Assembly (NCBI GenBank): GCA_015179125.1
Contig: WHVA01000040.1
Span: 310,001 to 374,000, forward strand
DNA length: 64,000 bases
From: Gautieria morchelliformis
Lineage: Eukaryota > Basidiomycota > Agaricomycetes > Gomphales > Gomphaceae
Direction of reading: 5' to 3'
Below the pieces are notes generated by a model. The model saw nothing but the letters and a program-made list of their open reading frames with translations. It was not told the DNA's origin and ran no database searches. The translations under genes were made by a program, and so were the position numbers. Below, one piece after another: positions 11,823-22,654 of the stretch; positions within the stretch are counted from its first letter, which is position 1; each line of letters begins with the position of its first letter.

Positions 11823-12444
11823 CGCTGCTCCACTCGTCACCCACACCACTGGATCTACCGCCTCGATCGATCCTGGGCCCGCTGCAGTTGTTTGCGCAGC
11901 TGTACCCGGAGTCCATATCTATACGGTTATATGTCGATGCCATGGATCCCAAGGCGTCTCGTGTAGATCTGCCCAGACTTGCGCTGGGGCGCATTGGTCG
12001 CAAGGCTCTTGAGCAGGCAGTCGCGCCTCGATCTGCAGAGACAGACTGGTGGTCGACGAAGCTGTGGGGGCCCACTCGTCGAGCAGACGTTGCAAGAAGA
12101 AAGATTCTGTTCCTCGTATGTGGTCCCGAACCGTACGTGCTGCCAAGCATAGCGACATCTAGTTGTAGCAATGACATTGGATCTAGCATGATTAGCGCCA
12201 TCGCAGGGCCCCGTGTGCAGGCGGCGCATGGGGCCGTAGTAGGAGGTGTACTTGGTGAGATGGGGGCTGAGCCGCATCAGGTTTGTAAACTGTGAGTGGC
12301 CGAGAGTGATTAGTTGCTATCGCTGTGGATAGACTTTCTGCGTACAAATTTGTAGTCTTATAGATGTGATTGGTGTACCTGTAATATTTTTGGTGGAAAG
12401 CAGTCTGCCGGAGGCTGGCCATATAGTAAGCGCGACGCCTCCTC
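11822..12444 (+). pseudogene. Duplicated 3' half of the CYC2-like reductase gene
   Basis: Direct, nearly identical copy of 60273-60924, covering the C-terminal NAD-binding half, stop codon and 3' flank of the CYC2-like reductase gene. The frame 11888-12295 (QLYPESISIRLYVDAMDPKA to HQVCKL) is still open. The short intron that restores CGPEPMI in the parent also keeps its splice sites. The flavin-binding N-terminal half and the GGTGITPF motif are missing, so the copy cannot encode an active reductase on its own. A 28-bp stretch present in the parent at about 60857-60884 is absent here. The match ends sharply after 12444. Confidence 0.9.
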
Positions 12445-13280
12445 AAACCATCCTGGACTGGCTGACTAGCAACGAAGGTTCGATGCCCGAGTACGGAGGC
12501 TACATGTCTACCTCCGACGGTTACGACTTCCCGGTAAATGGCAAAGGTGAAGTGGCCTACTTCTCAATCAGCATCACGTCAAAATCCCAATTCCTTTCCT
12601 CGGAACAGCGAGCCGGTGACAGGGAAGCACATTACATAAAGATCCGACCGATCCTCGTCCATCGCCTTTCTAGCCATAATCAACGTCTATAAGTGACAGG
12701 TCTGACAGCTGGCATCACATCCCGCCCAATCTGGACATCAACACCCTCTACAGCTGCTGGCCCAGGAAGGCGAGAGCGCGCTCCAGCCCATGCGCCGCTT
12801 CGCCGGAGGCTCATCCCCGGGCCCCGCGTCGCCAATCGCGCTGCCCGCCGACATGCAAGTCGGGCTCGGCCGCGACGCTGAACTCCGGTGCCGGCGCCAT
12901 CTTGAAGAACTCCCGCCATCTGGAGGCGTCGGTGTCATTGTGGGCCCGCCCGCCTTTGAGCATGTGCCCGGCCCTGTCTCCGCCCCCGCCCCCGAAAAAC
13001 GTGCGCTCCTGCACGCCGAACCACGCGGACGTCCCGCGCCATGCGCCGCGGCCGCACTCCAGCTGCCTATTCTTCTGGAGCCCGCCCCGGGCACACATCT
13101 AGCACGGGTAGCGCGCGTCCTCCACGGGGAAGCGCGTCGCCGTGGGCGTGTGGGTCGTGGGGGAAGGAGCCGCCGCTCGGGGTACGGGTTCGGAAGAACT
13201 TCATGAGCTCGTGGCCGGTGGACGGGGGCGAGAAGGGCCGGCCGCAGGGCGGGAGGGCGGGGCGGGATGTGAGGGGCGGG
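12445..13280. other. Unassigned, partly GC-rich sequence
   Basis: From 12447 to about 12690 one plus-strand frame looks coding in style (SMPEYGGYMSTSDGYDF, GKGEVAYFSIS), but I do not recognise it. From about 12820 to 13280 the sequence is very GC-rich and aligns, diverged, with 17920-18350 in the same orientation; shared words include cacgcggacatcccg-like strings and gggaaggagcc. Open frames here are on both strands, Pro/Arg-rich and without conserved motifs. Confidence 0.35.
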
Positions 13281-16200
13281 AGGGTGGAGTCTAGGGAGCA
13301 GCGAGTGACGTTCGGTACGAGACACGCGGGACTGGGCAACAGGGCGTCCCATCGGCTGGGTGGGGTTGTGTCTCCAGGGTCGGTGCCTGTGCCTGGGTCA
13401 TGCTGACGGATGGATGGATGGCGAGACGTGGTGGAGAGGGCAGCAAACGCGTCATGCAGGATGGACGAGGTGTTTATATGCGAAGGGAGATACCGGATAC
13501 TCCGCGCGTTCCCCTTGCTGTCCAACCAGCACATACACACCGGCCGTCCCCTCCACCGGAAGGCATACCGGAAACATCATACAAGTTCATGGCCGTGGGC
13601 GGGAGAAGGCGGTGAGAGAGATGAAGCCTGGGAGGGAAGGCTGGTAGCAGTGTAGACCGGTAAAATGCGTGGTAATGACATCAAAGATGAGGTCCGTATC
13701 CGTGTCTGTGTCACGCTACTCTGAGTCGGGCGTCGGCGTGCATGTTTGTCTTTGTTTGGTGGGTGACCCACACGCGACGAAAGCTCTCTTGGCTCAGAAT
13801 TATCAGTATCCGGTCGATAAGTGTTTATGAAATTCGATGGCAATGCGTCGTGTATCTAGGTGACGTCGTTTATGTTTTACTCTGGATCCCACCAGTTACC
13901 GGTGTTCCAAGAGAGCTCACATGATTCACGACAGCTACAATTTTTTTCAATCTGAATAATCGAATGACTGCAAAAACATGCCAGGTACCGTTTATTCTCG
14001 CTAGGTCGCTTGGTCCCCATTCTAATAATATCACACTAGACAAAACTGCAAACATATCGCAGATCACCTCATTGGCTTCCTGAGCTTTCCTGAGCCACTA
14101 GGCACAGCACTACATCGCCGTCACGGCCGATACGCCGAATGCACAATATCTCGGTTACCATGTTATTTCCCATGTCGATATTTGATGGTCTCTTTCTACG
14201 ACCTCTTCCCACGTCGCACAGGACATGTCGCCAACTGAGAAAATTCTCGTGTCGCTATATCCACCCCATTGACACGAGGCTGATCTGAGATTCAACGTCG
14301 CTACAGAATTACAGATACATGAACTCTGGCGATTGAGCTAGATCTCTCATACCGTCTCACTTCCTCGTGCTCCCATCGTAACCCACTGGAGATGCGTGAG
14401 CTTAATGCACAACAGTGAGCTTTGCCGGAGTTGGTCGTTATGCTGACACTGCACAACGAGTCGATAATGAGTGCCAAGTGGCCTTACAGGACAAGGAGTT
14501 TTAAATGCATCAGGCAAATCCAGGGTAGTAACCAACTCCTGATGAGAAGCCAAGCCTCAATTGCTCGCTCGATGATGCTTCTTTGTTGTATTACTTACTC
14601 TAAGTCTTTTACATATGATGTTCTTCCATCAGCCCCATCCGTATTGCAAATTGTGGCATGCTTCAGCCATGGTGTGAATATCTGTTGGTCTGGCAGCACC
14701 CATAGACAGAATCTTATATATACACCTAGCGCGATCCAACCCCACTGTCCACATCGCCACTCAAAACTTAGTCCCTCCTCTGCATCCCAGGTCTTTCTTG
14801 TAACATGTCTCAGGTGGACGCCTCGGCTGTTATCCAGGTACTATCAGACAGGTCCGTACTTGCTACATTGAGTGCGATGCAAAACAACTTACCTGAACTA
14901 GCTTTGCGATCAACTCTGCCTTCTTCGCAGCGCTTAGTATGTGTACATGTCCCGTCTAATTCCACGAGTTCCACTTGTTACACAGCACTGCTCTTCTTCG
15001 ACACGCTTCTCACACTACCATCTGAGATCAGCCACATTTGGTGCAAGACCATCAGCCTCGGGACCATTCTCTATTTACTTGCTCATTACATGCCCTTGGT
15101 TTCGTTTCTTGTTGCGACATATCTTAGCTTATCTAACATTTCCGCTGAGGTGCATTACGTTTATGGTTCTCATGTGTAACACCCCTACTGACTTGGCATC
15201 TAGTATGACTGTCATTCCTCCCAGAAGCAACCTAGAGACTCATATATTTGGAGGAAATGCAATGCTCTCGTTTGCCTCAGTGATACTTGCACTGTTCTTT
15301 CTCTCATTGGAATACAGGGTGAGGGATAATACCCTTATATCTCTCAAGTAGAAAGACCAACACACTTTGCTTGTCTAGGCCTACTGCTAGCTCGCACCTA
15401 TGCTATTTCCCTTCAGAATCAAAGAGTTTTGGGTGTTCTTGGGCTGCTTATTCTTGGTGCTATTATCACTGAAGTGGTATGTCCCTGTGTAGGCTTTGTA
15501 TAAATAGCATAAATTCATATCACTGGATATAGTACGTCTCTGGGTTGGACAACTGCAACATCACTAGTTCACAAGTTAATAGATTGACTTTGTCAGTACT
15601 GACTAGGACTTTCTGCTTATATTTATACTAACAAATTCTTTAGGGGTAAGATCTAAGGATTGTATTTGCCTGATTTGTCTCTGAATACCTTTGACAGTGG
15701 CCACCATCAGTGGTGTTACTGTAATCCTTTTTGAGACTGGAGTTGTGATAGTAACCATTCTGAGCTCAATTCAAACCCTGAGCTTTTGGCGGAAAGGTGA
15801 TACTTGGGATAAGAAATCACTCATTAGTCTAATTATTTACCAAGGTGAGCATACAACATATTGCATATATACATGGATATATCACTAATCTCAGGTAAGG
15901 CTTTGTCAGATATGGGTATGGAATATTATTCCCATGATATTTCATATGTCTGATTCATATTCAGATTTGTGCTTACAATTACTGTAGCTAATACTATCAC
16001 ATATAGGGTCTGGTTACTTATAAACCTGTTAAGCTTTGAGCGCTTACTCTGTCTTCTTTTACATTTCAGGTATTGAGAGTACGTAAGACATTGACCTTGA
16101 TAATAAAAATGGCTAATTTCAGCCCCTTTAATTTGTTGTATAAAGCCAAGTCTTTATGGCATCTTAATCCCTCTTCAGTACAGGTATATTTCCAGTGACA

Positions 16201-16900
16201 AACACATATGATTTTACTAACAGTGCATATACAGCTTGTCAGCAATTATCATCTGCCGATTTCACCTAGCTCTCAAAGAGAGACACTCTCAACTTAACAG
16301 CCCCTCATTACCTACTCTTTCATTCTCCACCTTCCAAGCAGCCAGACAAAGTGTTTACAATGCCATAGTGGCTGAATTTGGGAACCCACAGGCTTTTAGT
16401 GCCAAGACCTTGCAAAACCATGTGGCTGATCAGGAAAGCCAGCTGTCGGAAGAGGCTAGGTCAGGTGTTATAGAGTTAGAGGCGTTCCCTTGGGCAACTG
16501 GATGTTCTGGAGGTGTTGAACTGGTGGGCCCTGTTGTGTCCAGTGAGTGATTTGGGTCTCCATCAGGCACTGATTAATAGCTTGGTAGGATCTGGAAGAA
16601 CAGCAGAGTCTTAAGGATAGCATGCAAACTAATGCGTCATAGAGGCAATTCAAATACAAACCCCACAGCAATCAAGATGCAGTAACTTACCTTAACCATC
16701 CCATTCTCACCTTTCCAATCTACTGCAGCACTTTGCAATTGGTCGCCTTAGAAGTTGTGGTGATCTGCTCACTCTGGACACTCCATACTGTCAAAAATAG
16801 TAGATACATATGCATATATATATATGCTGCGAAGCTTCAAATTTGCCTTTGTTCGTAATTTGTTATTACTTTGCTTTATGTATCTACCGCTTGTCCACTA
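13280..16900. repeat. Left arm of a 3.6-kb inverted duplication
   Basis: This segment is the diverged reverse complement of 18955-19831 plus 30176-32850. Matches run through the whole length: for example the ggatggatgg stretch at 13410 against 32690, the DUF6533 gene at 14805 against 31287, and the C-terminal exon at 16236-16550 against 19501-19157. With the chromovirus removed from the right arm, the two arms are about equal in length and separated by about 2 kb. The left arm carries an extra piece of roughly 110 bp near 16725-16840. Confidence 0.85.
14805..16550 (+). CDS. DUF6533-type multi-pass membrane protein
   Basis: Fungal membrane protein of the DUF6533 group, expanded in Agaricomycetes and of unknown function, possibly receptor-like. 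The ATG at 14805 starts MSQVDASAVIQVLSDRS. The signature block is YTALLFFDTLLTLPSEISHI followed by W and LGTILYLLAHYMPLVSF. Later exons give further hydrophobic helices near 15240-15340 (SFASVILALFFLSLEY), 15380-15480 (QRVLGVLGLLILGAII) and 15690-15840 (TVILFETGVVIVTILSS). The final exon codes for a soluble tail, FHLALKERHSQLNS to the stop at 16548-16550. Several short introns are needed, and I did not resolve each junction, so whether every exon joins in frame is open. A second copy is in the right arm, broken by the chromovirus. Confidence 0.6.
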
Positions 16901-18485
16901 AGCCCATGACTGCGCCGAACACCCTGCCACATGAGAGTATGCAAAACCCCATTGTAATACGCACGAATATCAGCAGCGCTTGGCACAGGTGAAGTCTGGC
17001 ATCACATTAAGATGAGTTTAAACTGTGGGAGACCACGACGTACCCGATCCATATGATGGACGCTGATATTGCAGTGGCACGAGCAGGAGTGTATTTAAAC
17101 TCCACGCGAGGACCGTACGGTGTTGATGTGGCATAAGTATACACGGATATGCTTCAAGTGATAGCCTTGCTGCGTGTCCGTGTGTCTGTCTTCAAGTCTC
17201 AAGGCATGATACTTGAAGCCATCGTCACCTTGACTGCACAATGTGATTTGGTGCCTGTTGCTGTACCTCCGGCACTCGCCTTATGAGTGATCCCATGGCT
17301 CCACCACCAGTCAAGCAGGCAGTTCACAAAGTGGCTTAGGAGTGTCACTTTTACTTGTGCCGCTGTGCGGCAGGGGTTACGTGTTGAGCGGGAGAGCGGG
17401 CGCGGTTTCGTTTCCTCGGGGAGGCCGGGAGGAATGGTTGTGGTGGGTGGTGCGCCGTGGGTGGTGGGTTCACAAACCCGCCTTGCGTCATGTGTGTATT
17501 TTCCCCGGCGGGGGGGTTAAGGGGGTGCGGCGGTGCGGGACGGGTGATGTGGCGAGTGCAGCGACGGGGAAGCTTGTAGGGGCAGCGTTGAGTGCAGGCG
17601 CGGCGGAGTGAGGGGGAGGCGCGGGCAGCGTGTGAGGCCCTGGGGGCGCTGAAGCTGATGTGAGTGCCGGTGTTGCTTTCGTCGTTGGCGGTGGCGTGTG
17701 TGCTGGGGTGGGTAGATGTGCGCTGTGGCAGCATGCCAGGAGAGGGCGAGTGTGGTGTGCTGTTGCCCACCGCCATTCCCAGACGCGGCGAGCCGGATGG
17801 CCCCGGTGGGGGCGACTCCCGCACAATGGCTCACCTCCATGCGCCAGCCACGGGGGCAGCGCTCTCCAGACCCCTTCCCGCTTCACGGAGGATTGTCCAC
17901 CGCCACATCAATTGCACGTATCTCTTCCCAGCCGACATACAACTCGCGGTCACCCGTGCCGCTAAACTCCCTTTCCAGGCCATCTTGAACTACTAATGTC
18001 GTCGGGGGTAGCCTCACGCCAGCCTTCCAGCGTGCTCCGTCCCTGCCCCAAACCGCTCCCTGCTCAGTCCTTGCATGCGCCCCCTGCCCTCAGAAACACA
18101 CGCTCCCGCACACGGAACCACGCGGACATCCCGTGCCACGCGCTTCAGCTGCGCATTCCTCTCCAGCTCTCTCGCGCACACGCCTCACACAGGCATGGCG
18201 CGTCCTCCGGGTGCGAATCGTCTGGGAAGGAGCCACTCCTGGGGGACAGGTAGGACACATCCTCAATGCTCATGCTCGTGGGCGTGGGACATGATGGGCG
18301 TAAAGTTTGAGTCTAAGGAGAAGAAGGGCGTTGGGTAAAAGGGAGGAGGCACTGGCGAATGCGACGTACCATGAACTGGGGGGCAGTAGAATACAACTAA
18401 CTACATAAAATGTTGAAGATAAGGAAAATGATGCGGGCCCGATATGGAAGGACGGCGTCGGTGACAGCAGGAGTGCGCGTAATTT
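16901..18485. other. Spacer between the inverted arms, GC-rich and undefined
   Basis: No recognisable gene. 17340-18350 is GC-rich and gives long open frames on both strands, all biased to Pro, Ala, Arg or Gly with no motif. Its second half aligns, diverged and in direct orientation, with 12820-13280, so it belongs to a repeat unit extending the left arm outward. Short sequences at 17020-17280 show nothing I can name. Confidence 0.35.
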
Positions 18486-18623
18486 TGAGATACAATTGAA
18501 AACAAAGAAGTCATGATCAAATATTTGCCAACAGACCAAATGCTGGAAGATATCCTCACAAAAGGATTACCAAGTCCAAGGTTCAAAATGCTCGGCAAAA
18601 AAATCAGTATATATTTGATTTGA
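18486..18623 (+). pseudogene. Ty1/copia polyprotein C-terminal remnant
   Basis: The frame ending at the TGA at 18621-18623 reads IENKEVMIKYLPTDQMLEDI and then LTKGLPSPRFKML, the last block of Ty1/copia RNase H (usually xIKYIPTxxMxADxLTKALP). A TGA at 18486-18488 sits where an Arg codon is expected. It is on the opposite strand from the copia RNase H fragment at 10998-11283, and no LTR lies next to it. Confidence 0.8.
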
Positions 18624-18836
18624 CGGGCTGCCTGCAATGGAAGGTGACCATTAATATTGAGGCTATATTTGCAAATGTGCATGTTGGAGTGTTAGTTGGC
18701 ACTGATGCATTCTGAGCCCTGAGGTAAGATGGCCTGGCGCGTAAGCATGTGATGATAGTATGGTTAGCATTTACAAATAACATAACTGCCAGACCAGGGG
18801 AGGGTCCTAGGTACACACATGCACATGCACCCCACA

Positions 18837-18910
18837 CAGTTCCTTTCCATGCACACAGCCAAGTGCCGCCGTACAGTTCCTTTCCATGCACACAGCCAAG
18901 TGCCGCCATA
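18837..18910. repeat. 37-bp tandem duplication
   Basis: Two adjacent copies, 18837-18873 and 18874-18910, differ only near the unit boundary. No coding role is visible. Confidence 0.9.
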
Positions 18911-18954
18911 TGCGTGAACATGCAATTCTATAATTGGCACACAGTGGACTGACT

Positions 18955-19831
18955 CCCAGCATCCAGGGATGAGCAGTACATTCATGAAGCAAAGTAACAA
19001 CAAATTACCAACAATCTGGAAAGATGAGAATGGGATGGTTAATGTAGGTCGCTGCATCTTGATTGCTGTGGGGTTTGAATTGGAATTGCAGCTATGATGC
19101 ATTAGCTTGCATACTATCCTTGGTCCTCACCCGTTCTTCCAGATCCTACCAAGCAATTAATCAGTGCCCAATGGAGACCCAAACCACTCACTGGATACAT
19201 CAGGCATCACCAGTTCTACATCTCCAGAATATCCAGTTGCCCAAAGGAACTCCTCTAACTCTATCCCAGCTGACCTTGCAGCCTCTTCTGACTGCTGGCT
19301 TTCCTGATCAGCCACATCGTTTTGCAAGCTATCAGCACTAAAAGCCTGTGGGTTCCCAAATCCAGCCATTATACCATTGTGAACACTTTGTCTCATGGCT
19401 TGGATGGTAGAGAATAGAAGAGTGGATGATGAGGGGGTGTTATGTTGAGAGTGTCTCTCTCTGAGAGCTAGGTGAAAATGGCAGATGATAGTTGCTGACA
19501 AGCTGTATATGCATTGTTAGTACAATCACAAGCGTTCCTCAATGAAAATATACCTGTTCTGAAGAGGGGTTAAGATCCCACCCAGGCTTGGCTTTATACA
19601 ACAAAGGAACTGAAATTAGCCATTTTTATTATCAAGATTGATGTCTTACGTACCCTCAATACCTGAAATGTAAAAGGAGACAGAGTAAGCTCTCAAAGCT
19701 TAACACATTTATAGGTGACGAGACCTTAGATATGATAGCATTAGCTACAGTAATGGTAAGCACGAATCTGAATATGAATCAGACATATGAAATATCATAG
19801 GAATAATATTCCATACCCATATCTGACAAAG
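18955..19831. repeat. Right arm of the inverted duplication, distal part
   Basis: Reverse-complement match to about 15900-16900 of the left arm. It ends exactly at the chromovirus insertion; its last five bases (caaag, 19827-19831) are the target-site duplication repeated at 30176-30180. Confidence 0.85.
19157..19826 (-). pseudogene. DUF6533 gene copy, 3' part (split by chromovirus)
   Basis: The minus-strand frame 19501-19157 encodes FHLALRERHSQHNTPSSST, FGNPQAFSADSLQNDVADQ and GIELEEFLWATGYSGDVEL, the C-terminal tail of the DUF6533 protein in the left arm (FHLALKERHSQLNS there). Upstream membrane exons are present at 19560-19820 in diverged form. The 5' part lies 10.3 kb away at 30193-31287, separated by the retrotransposon. 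Confidence 0.8.
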
Positions 19832-20381
19832 TGTTACGGTACGATCCGTCGTAAGGTTGACCGAGGTCGGGAGTGAAACCCAAGGTACGGTCTGAGGTTA
19901 CGGGGCGAGGTTTGGATGGGGAAGTCGGAGAGGGACTAGGCTTCAGCTTATGTGCTGCGCTGACCCTACGCATGAGTCCCAACTTCGGAAGCAAACGAAT
20001 AAGAGGCAAGGTTTGGCTTAAGAGGCGAGGTTTAGAAACTAGCTAGGGATCGAAGTTATACGATAGTTGATTTTCAGACTGAGGAGTAGGAATGCATACA
20101 GGGGGGTTTATATATGGGATGAGGGTACGAGTCAGGGGCGAACATATTAGTGGAGATCAGGGCAAGGTCAGGGCGAGGTAATATATGAATGATGCGTGAT
20201 GGAGCGGAATCAGTAACTAAGGGGATACAGGCATGGGATCAAGGTCGGATATGAGCTGTAGCTCGGGCTTGGGCTCGGGCGCAGGATAAGAATCATATGT
20301 ACTCGGGCACGAGTATCACAAGGCTTGGGCTCGGAAGAAAGTTATACCGGTCAGTAACCAGCCAAAGGCCGGGTTCTTACA
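19832..20381 (-). repeat. 3' LTR of the chromovirus
   Basis: 550 bp, same length as the partner at 29626-30175, with 17 substitutions: 16 transitions and one transversion. Bounded on the left by the target duplication caaag. Confidence 0.95.
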
Positions 20382-20396
20382 GTATCCCCTCCTTAT
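20382..20396 (-). promoter_or_regulatory. Polypurine tract of the chromovirus
   Basis: On the minus strand the bases just before the 3' LTR read AAGGAGGGGATAC, a purine run in the position where plus-strand DNA synthesis is primed in LTR retrotransposons. Confidence 0.75.
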
Positions 20397-20552
20397 GGCC
20401 GAGACCCTCGAGGCCGTAATATGAACAAGGTTCGCCTATCCTTGAATCTAGATCCCGGCCCGATGTTAAGTCGCCAGAAAGGCGAAGCTTAATCGTAGCC
20501 GAGGTTAGATAAAAGGGTGGGTAGGAGGCAGCAAACCCAAGTGCCAACGAAT

Positions 20553-21675
20553 ATGGTGTGCCCCCAAGCTCTCTTTAACTCTGCCATCGATGAAAACAGC
20601 GTGATGAACGTGTTCAACCAGACCCTGCTGTCTGAGGAGGACGGTTCCTCGGGCAAGGTTATGCCCGAGGTTCGACCCGACGTGGTCCCGCGACCCATCG
20701 AGGATGCGGGGGCCATAGACATGCGGAAGCCGTGGCAGGAAGGGCCCAACGGCAAGAAGGTGAGTACCGTCGTTGTCTGGTCATGGACGCTGCTGATTTG
20801 TATAGTATAAGCGCATGTTGTTCTCATACCACCCTACCGACTTGTCCCTATACGGGTACAAGCTCACCGACGGAGGGCCTTGTGAGTGGCAACTCGCGAC
20901 CAAGGCCGAGGCGAGGTGCGCACGCTGCGAAGAGCGCGACTATACGTGCCTTTGGGCCGTTAGTCTCGACTTCGGCCTTGCTGACCAGGGTGCCTGTGTG
21001 TGGTGCAGGACACGCTCCTTGGGCTGTAGTATAGCCCATGGTCGTCATAGCAAGGCGACCCCAGGAAAAGGTCAGGCGAGTGCCGTGGGCAAGAAGTGGG
21101 TGAGGAGCGAGGACACCGAGGACGGACCGAGGCCGAGGAAAGAGGCCAAGGTTCGGGACGAGGTTGCAGAGGACGACGACTCAAGTGACTGGGTTGAGTG
21201 GAACCTTGAGACGAGCGTGGAGCGGATGGAAGCGAGGTTGAGCGAGGAGAAGGGTAAGGGGTCAGAGGGAGCGAGGCATAGTGAGTGGAAGGAAGCCGAG
21301 GTGGAGGAAACCGAGGTGGAAGGTCGGAGGGCGAAGAAAGGTAAGAAGACGAAAAGGTCGGAGCGAAGTGTGGAGATGAGGGAGTTGATAGTGGTGGTGA
21401 GGGATGTGGGACAGAAGGTTGGCGAGGTTTGGGAAAGGGTGTGTGAGTTGTTGGGGGAGTTTAGGGCGGCGAATGATAGGATGAACCGGGCGGATGTGGA
21501 GTTCATGAGGATAAGGAGGAGGTGGAATTACTTGAAGCGGATGCAGGGGGCGAGGGACTTGGCAGATTATGGGGGACATGGGGGTCTGGTGGAGCGAAGT
21601 AGCAGTAGTAATGAGGAGGAGTCAGGAGAGGGTAGCGAGGAGAGCGAGGGAGAGGATATGAGGATGTTGGAGTAA
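20553..21675 (+). CDS. Antisense, spliced Zn2Cys6-like gene inside the chromovirus
   Basis: Gene on the strand opposite to gag-pol, between chromodomain and 3' LTR. Exon 1 (20553-20759) starts MVCPQALFNSAIDENSVMNV. A 46-bp intron with GTGAGT donor and TATAG acceptor (20760-20805) joins it in frame to exon 2 (20806-21675), giving about 358 residues. Two CX2CX6C units occur, CARCEERDYTC and CVWCRTRSLGC, with cysteines near residues 107, 110, 117, 133, 136 and 143 and 15 residues between units. That pattern fits a binuclear zinc-cluster DNA-binding module. The C-terminal 200 residues are highly charged and probably coiled-coil (WERVCELLGEFRAANDRMNR), ending in an acidic Ser/Glu tail. No stop interrupts 358 codons although pol is broken, so the frame may have been under selection recently. 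Function unknown; a zinc-cluster protein regulating the element or host genes is only a guess. Confidence 0.7.
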
Positions 21676-21779
21676 ACTACTAAGGGAAATAATGGAATTT
21701 CTTGGATTTTATTGATTTTTGTTGTTCGGTTGTGAGGGGATTTTGTTATCTAACTACTAGGTTCATGGGGGTTAAACAA

Positions 21780-22654
21780 GGAAACGATCTTAGAGCAGTC
21801 AAAGGTCCCGGCTTGCCCGGATAAGACTCGTGGAAATCGGTGACCAGCTCCGAGGCATGATCAAGCTCGGAAGCGAGGATCCACGAGGTTTCTTCATCGG
21901 TACCTTCGTAACCAGTCCACCTAACAAGATACAGCAGTTTTCAGCTCTTCCGTCTATTATCAATCTTCAAGTCGAGGATCTCCGAGACTTTGAACTTGGG
22001 CTCGCCGTCGATGACGACTGGGGGTGGAGGAGGCTGTACTCGGTTCAGGATGGTGTTGGGCGAGGCTGGTTCGAGCATAGATACGTGGAATACTGGATGG
22101 ACTGAATGCATGTGTTCTGGAAGTCGAAGGGTGAAGGAGTGAGTACCCGCTCGGGAAATGATCTCAAAAGGACCCAAAAACTTCTCGGCGAGCTTCTTGG
22201 TAGGCCGAGTTGTTCAGAAGTACTGTGCCTTTACAAAGGCGAGGGATCCGATTCGGAAATCAGGAGCGGGTTTGCGGCGAACATTGGCCGAGGCTTGGTA
22301 GGTCTTCTGAGCCTCGAGGATGGCGCGGCGAAGTTCCTGGTGTAGCTCGTCTAAGTCAACCACGAAGTCTCGAGCTCGTGCCGAGGCAAGGTCACGCTCA
22401 GGGTGGACTGCGAGGTTCGGGTGGTAACCCTTATTAGCAAAGAATGGGGATATGCCGGTGGTTGCGCTAGGCGCATTGTTGTAAGCGAACTCGGCGAGGG
22501 GAAGGAGTGAAGCCCAATTGGACTGTTGATAGTTGCAGTATATCCTGAGGTACTGTTCCAAGGTCTGGTTAGCACGCTCGGTTTGACCGTCACCCTCGGG
22601 ATGATATCCCGAGGTAAAATGCAACCGCATGTCCAAGGCTTTCCCTAGAGAACT
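21780..22654 (-). pseudogene. Chromovirus integrase C-terminus and chromodomain
   Basis: Minus-strand frames give YHPEGDGQTERANQTLEQYL (the catalytic Glu of integrase), LPLAEFAYNNAPSATTGISP, then FEIISRAGTHSFTLRLPEHM and HPVFHVSMLEPA (the GPY/F-like region). A chromodomain follows, with FKVSEILDLKIDNRR and LVRWTGYEGTDEETSWILAS. The chromodomain places the element among chromoviruses, where it targets integration to modified chromatin. At least one frame change near 22150-22220 breaks continuity. The integrase is separated from its N-terminal half by the nested element at 22654-23927. Confidence 0.9.

Noticed and set aside
17340..18260. Open frames of 90-157 codons on both strands
   Set aside because: GC-rich sequence lacks stop codons by chance; proteins are Pro/Ala/Arg-rich and no frame is shared with the related GC-rich copies.
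18837..18910. Candidate CRISPR-like repeat
   Set aside because: Two adjacent copies without spacers, in a eukaryotic sequence; a simple tandem duplication.
21072..21579. Minus-strand frames of 105-144 codons opposite the antisense gene
   Set aside because: They mirror the Glu/Lys-rich coding sequence and end without relation to the chromovirus pol frames.
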